NCBI RefSeq assembly: GCF_000802235.1 | Contig: NZ_JTDL01000134.1 | Coordinates: 1 to 36,796 of the forward strand | Direction: 5' to 3' | DNA from: Sinomonas humi | GTDB taxonomy: Bacteria > Actinomycetota > Actinomycetes > Actinomycetales > Micrococcaceae | DNA: 36,796 nt | In this document: piece after piece, positions 36,268-36,796 of the stretch | How the letters are laid out: every line of letters starts with the position of its first letter | Numbering within the stretch: position 1 is the first letter of the stretch | Notes under the pieces: generated by a model | What the model saw: the letters and a program-made list of their open reading frames with translations, nothing else | Database searches by the model: none | Told to the model about the DNA's origin: nothing | Translations under genes and position numbers: made by a program

Positions 36268-36298
36268 CGTGAGTTGAGCGACTGACGTGAGTTGAGCG
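36268..36298. repeat. Two copies of a 13-base direct repeat after glgB
   Basis: CGTGAGTTGAGCG occurs at 36268-36280 and 36286-36298, 18 bases apart start to start. It lies between the glgB stop and its downstream hairpin. It could be chance, a protein site or part of a terminator region. Confidence 0.7.
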
Positions 36299-36326
36299 CG
36301 GGCGGCAGAGGTTCGCGAAGCAGAAG

Positions 36327-36362
36327 GGGAGGGCCCGGAATCCACGGATTCCGGGCCCTCCC
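36327..36362 (+). terminator. Hairpin after glgB, before the rrn promoters
   Basis: GGGAGGGCCCGGAATCC (36327-36343) pairs with GGATTCCGGGCCCTCCC (36346-36362), giving a 16-base-pair stem once a 4-base loop is allowed. There is no T-run. Its place directly upstream of the rrn promoter suggests it stops glucan-operon transcripts. Confidence 0.75.
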
Positions 36363-36380
36363 GCTGTGCTGGCTGGACGG

Positions 36381-36410
36381 TTGGCACTCGCGCTGGAGGG
36401 GTGGTATAGT
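36381..36410 (+). promoter_or_regulatory. rrn promoter P1
   Basis: TTGGCA (36381-36386) and TATAGT (36405-36410) are 18 bases apart, a good housekeeping-sigma match. The start would lie near 36418, about 325 bases before the 16S gene. Confidence 0.65.
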
Positions 36411-36488
36411 CATATCCCGCGCCACCGAGAACGGCGGCGCGAAGACTTCTTGTTCAACACCACCAAGCCCGCTGGCCGAACGGCCGGT

Positions 36489-36517
36489 TTGACTCGGTGA
36501 GGCAGAACAGGTAGGTT
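36489..36517 (+). promoter_or_regulatory. rrn promoter P2
   Basis: TTGACT (36489-36494) and TAGGTT (36512-36517) are separated by exactly 17 bases. This is the closest match to the -35/-10 consensus in the window and lies about 225 bases before the 16S gene. Confidence 0.72.
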
Positions 36518-36571
36518 AGGAAAGTTGCTTCGGAGCGGGCCAGAGTGTTCTGGTGGGGTTCCGGAGGGGCC

Positions 36572-36598
36572 TGTTGTTTGAGAACTCAATAGTGTGCC
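36572..36598 (+). promoter_or_regulatory. rRNA leader boxA-type antitermination element
   Basis: The stretch containing TGTTGTTTGAGAACTCAA is the boxA-like element found in actinobacterial rRNA leaders, where Nus factors bind to prevent early termination. It is followed by an AGTGTGCC segment that I recall as conserved in mycobacterial leaders. Between it and the 16S gene are T-rich tracts (36617-36624 and 36721-36743) likely to lie in the processing region. Confidence 0.7.
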
Positions 36599-36741
36599 AT
36601 GTTTGATTCGATGCCATTTTTTTTGATTGGCTGATGCTGTTCTGCGCGCACCCCCGTGTGTGTGGGATGGTTTTGGCTGGGGTCGGGTTTCTGGTGCGTC
36701 TTTTCCGGGCGTGCTGGTTTCCTTTTTGTTTTTCGTTTTTT

Positions 36742-36796
<55 letters not shown>

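Noticed and set aside
34020-36425. 801-codon open frame on the minus strand
   Set aside because: It mirrors the GlgB half of the fusion gene and shows no protein-family signature.

Overview
The window comes from a high-GC actinobacterium, most likely a member of the Micrococcaceae close to Arthrobacter or Sinomonas. This rests on gene order (gpmA-senX3-regX3 with phoU opposite; carD-ispD-ispF-cysS-rlmB beside an LpqE-like lipoprotein; a GlgE-type glucan locus), frequent GTG starts, and a 16S rRNA 5' end of actinobacterial type at the right edge. No alignment or database search was possible. Family calls rest on motifs, length and neighbourhood.

Positions 1-3060: the start of a ferredoxin-NADP reductase on the minus strand preceded by a 73-codon small gene, a PRC-barrel/DUF2382 stress-type protein with a possible sigma-B promoter and a strong terminator, a possible small secreted peptide, a membrane-anchored coiled-coil protein, and about 500 bases with no convincing gene. 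Positions 3060-6534: a three-gene surface-glycan cassette (GtrA-like membrane protein, processive-type GT2, GT39-like transferase). Then come a tRNA-Thr(CGU) with its own promoter, a small hypothetical and a phosphonatase-like HAD hydrolase.

Positions 7935-23565 are mostly housekeeping: a minus-strand tmk-holB-S33 peptidase operon, a Cys/Met-metabolism PLP enzyme, a DUF2516 membrane protein, a methyltransferase, gpmA, phoU, senX3-regX3 with a PHO-box-like repeat between phoU and senX3, an LpqE-like lipoprotein, carD, and a tightly overlapped ispD-ispF-cysS-rlmB-nitrilase operon. Several genes have a TANNNT hexamer 6-8 bases before the start codon, which suggests leaderless transcripts.

Positions 23613-36257 hold one alpha-glucan locus. 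GlgX and GlgP (convergent) take glycogen apart. GlgE, TreS and a fused maltokinase-GlgB build it from trehalose: TreS makes maltose, the maltokinase makes maltose 1-phosphate, GlgE extends the glucan and GlgB branches it. The maltokinase-GlgB fusion keeps a strong internal ribosome binding site and GTG start at the domain junction, so it may also yield free GlgB. Positions 36258-36796 hold a hairpin, two rrn promoters, a boxA-type leader and the first bases of 16S rRNA.

The observations most worth checking are the fusion with its internal start, the PHO-box-like array, the repeated GACGACGGCCGC hairpin used at two convergent junctions, the interlocked stop codons of two convergent pairs, and a CarD with Glu at position 47.
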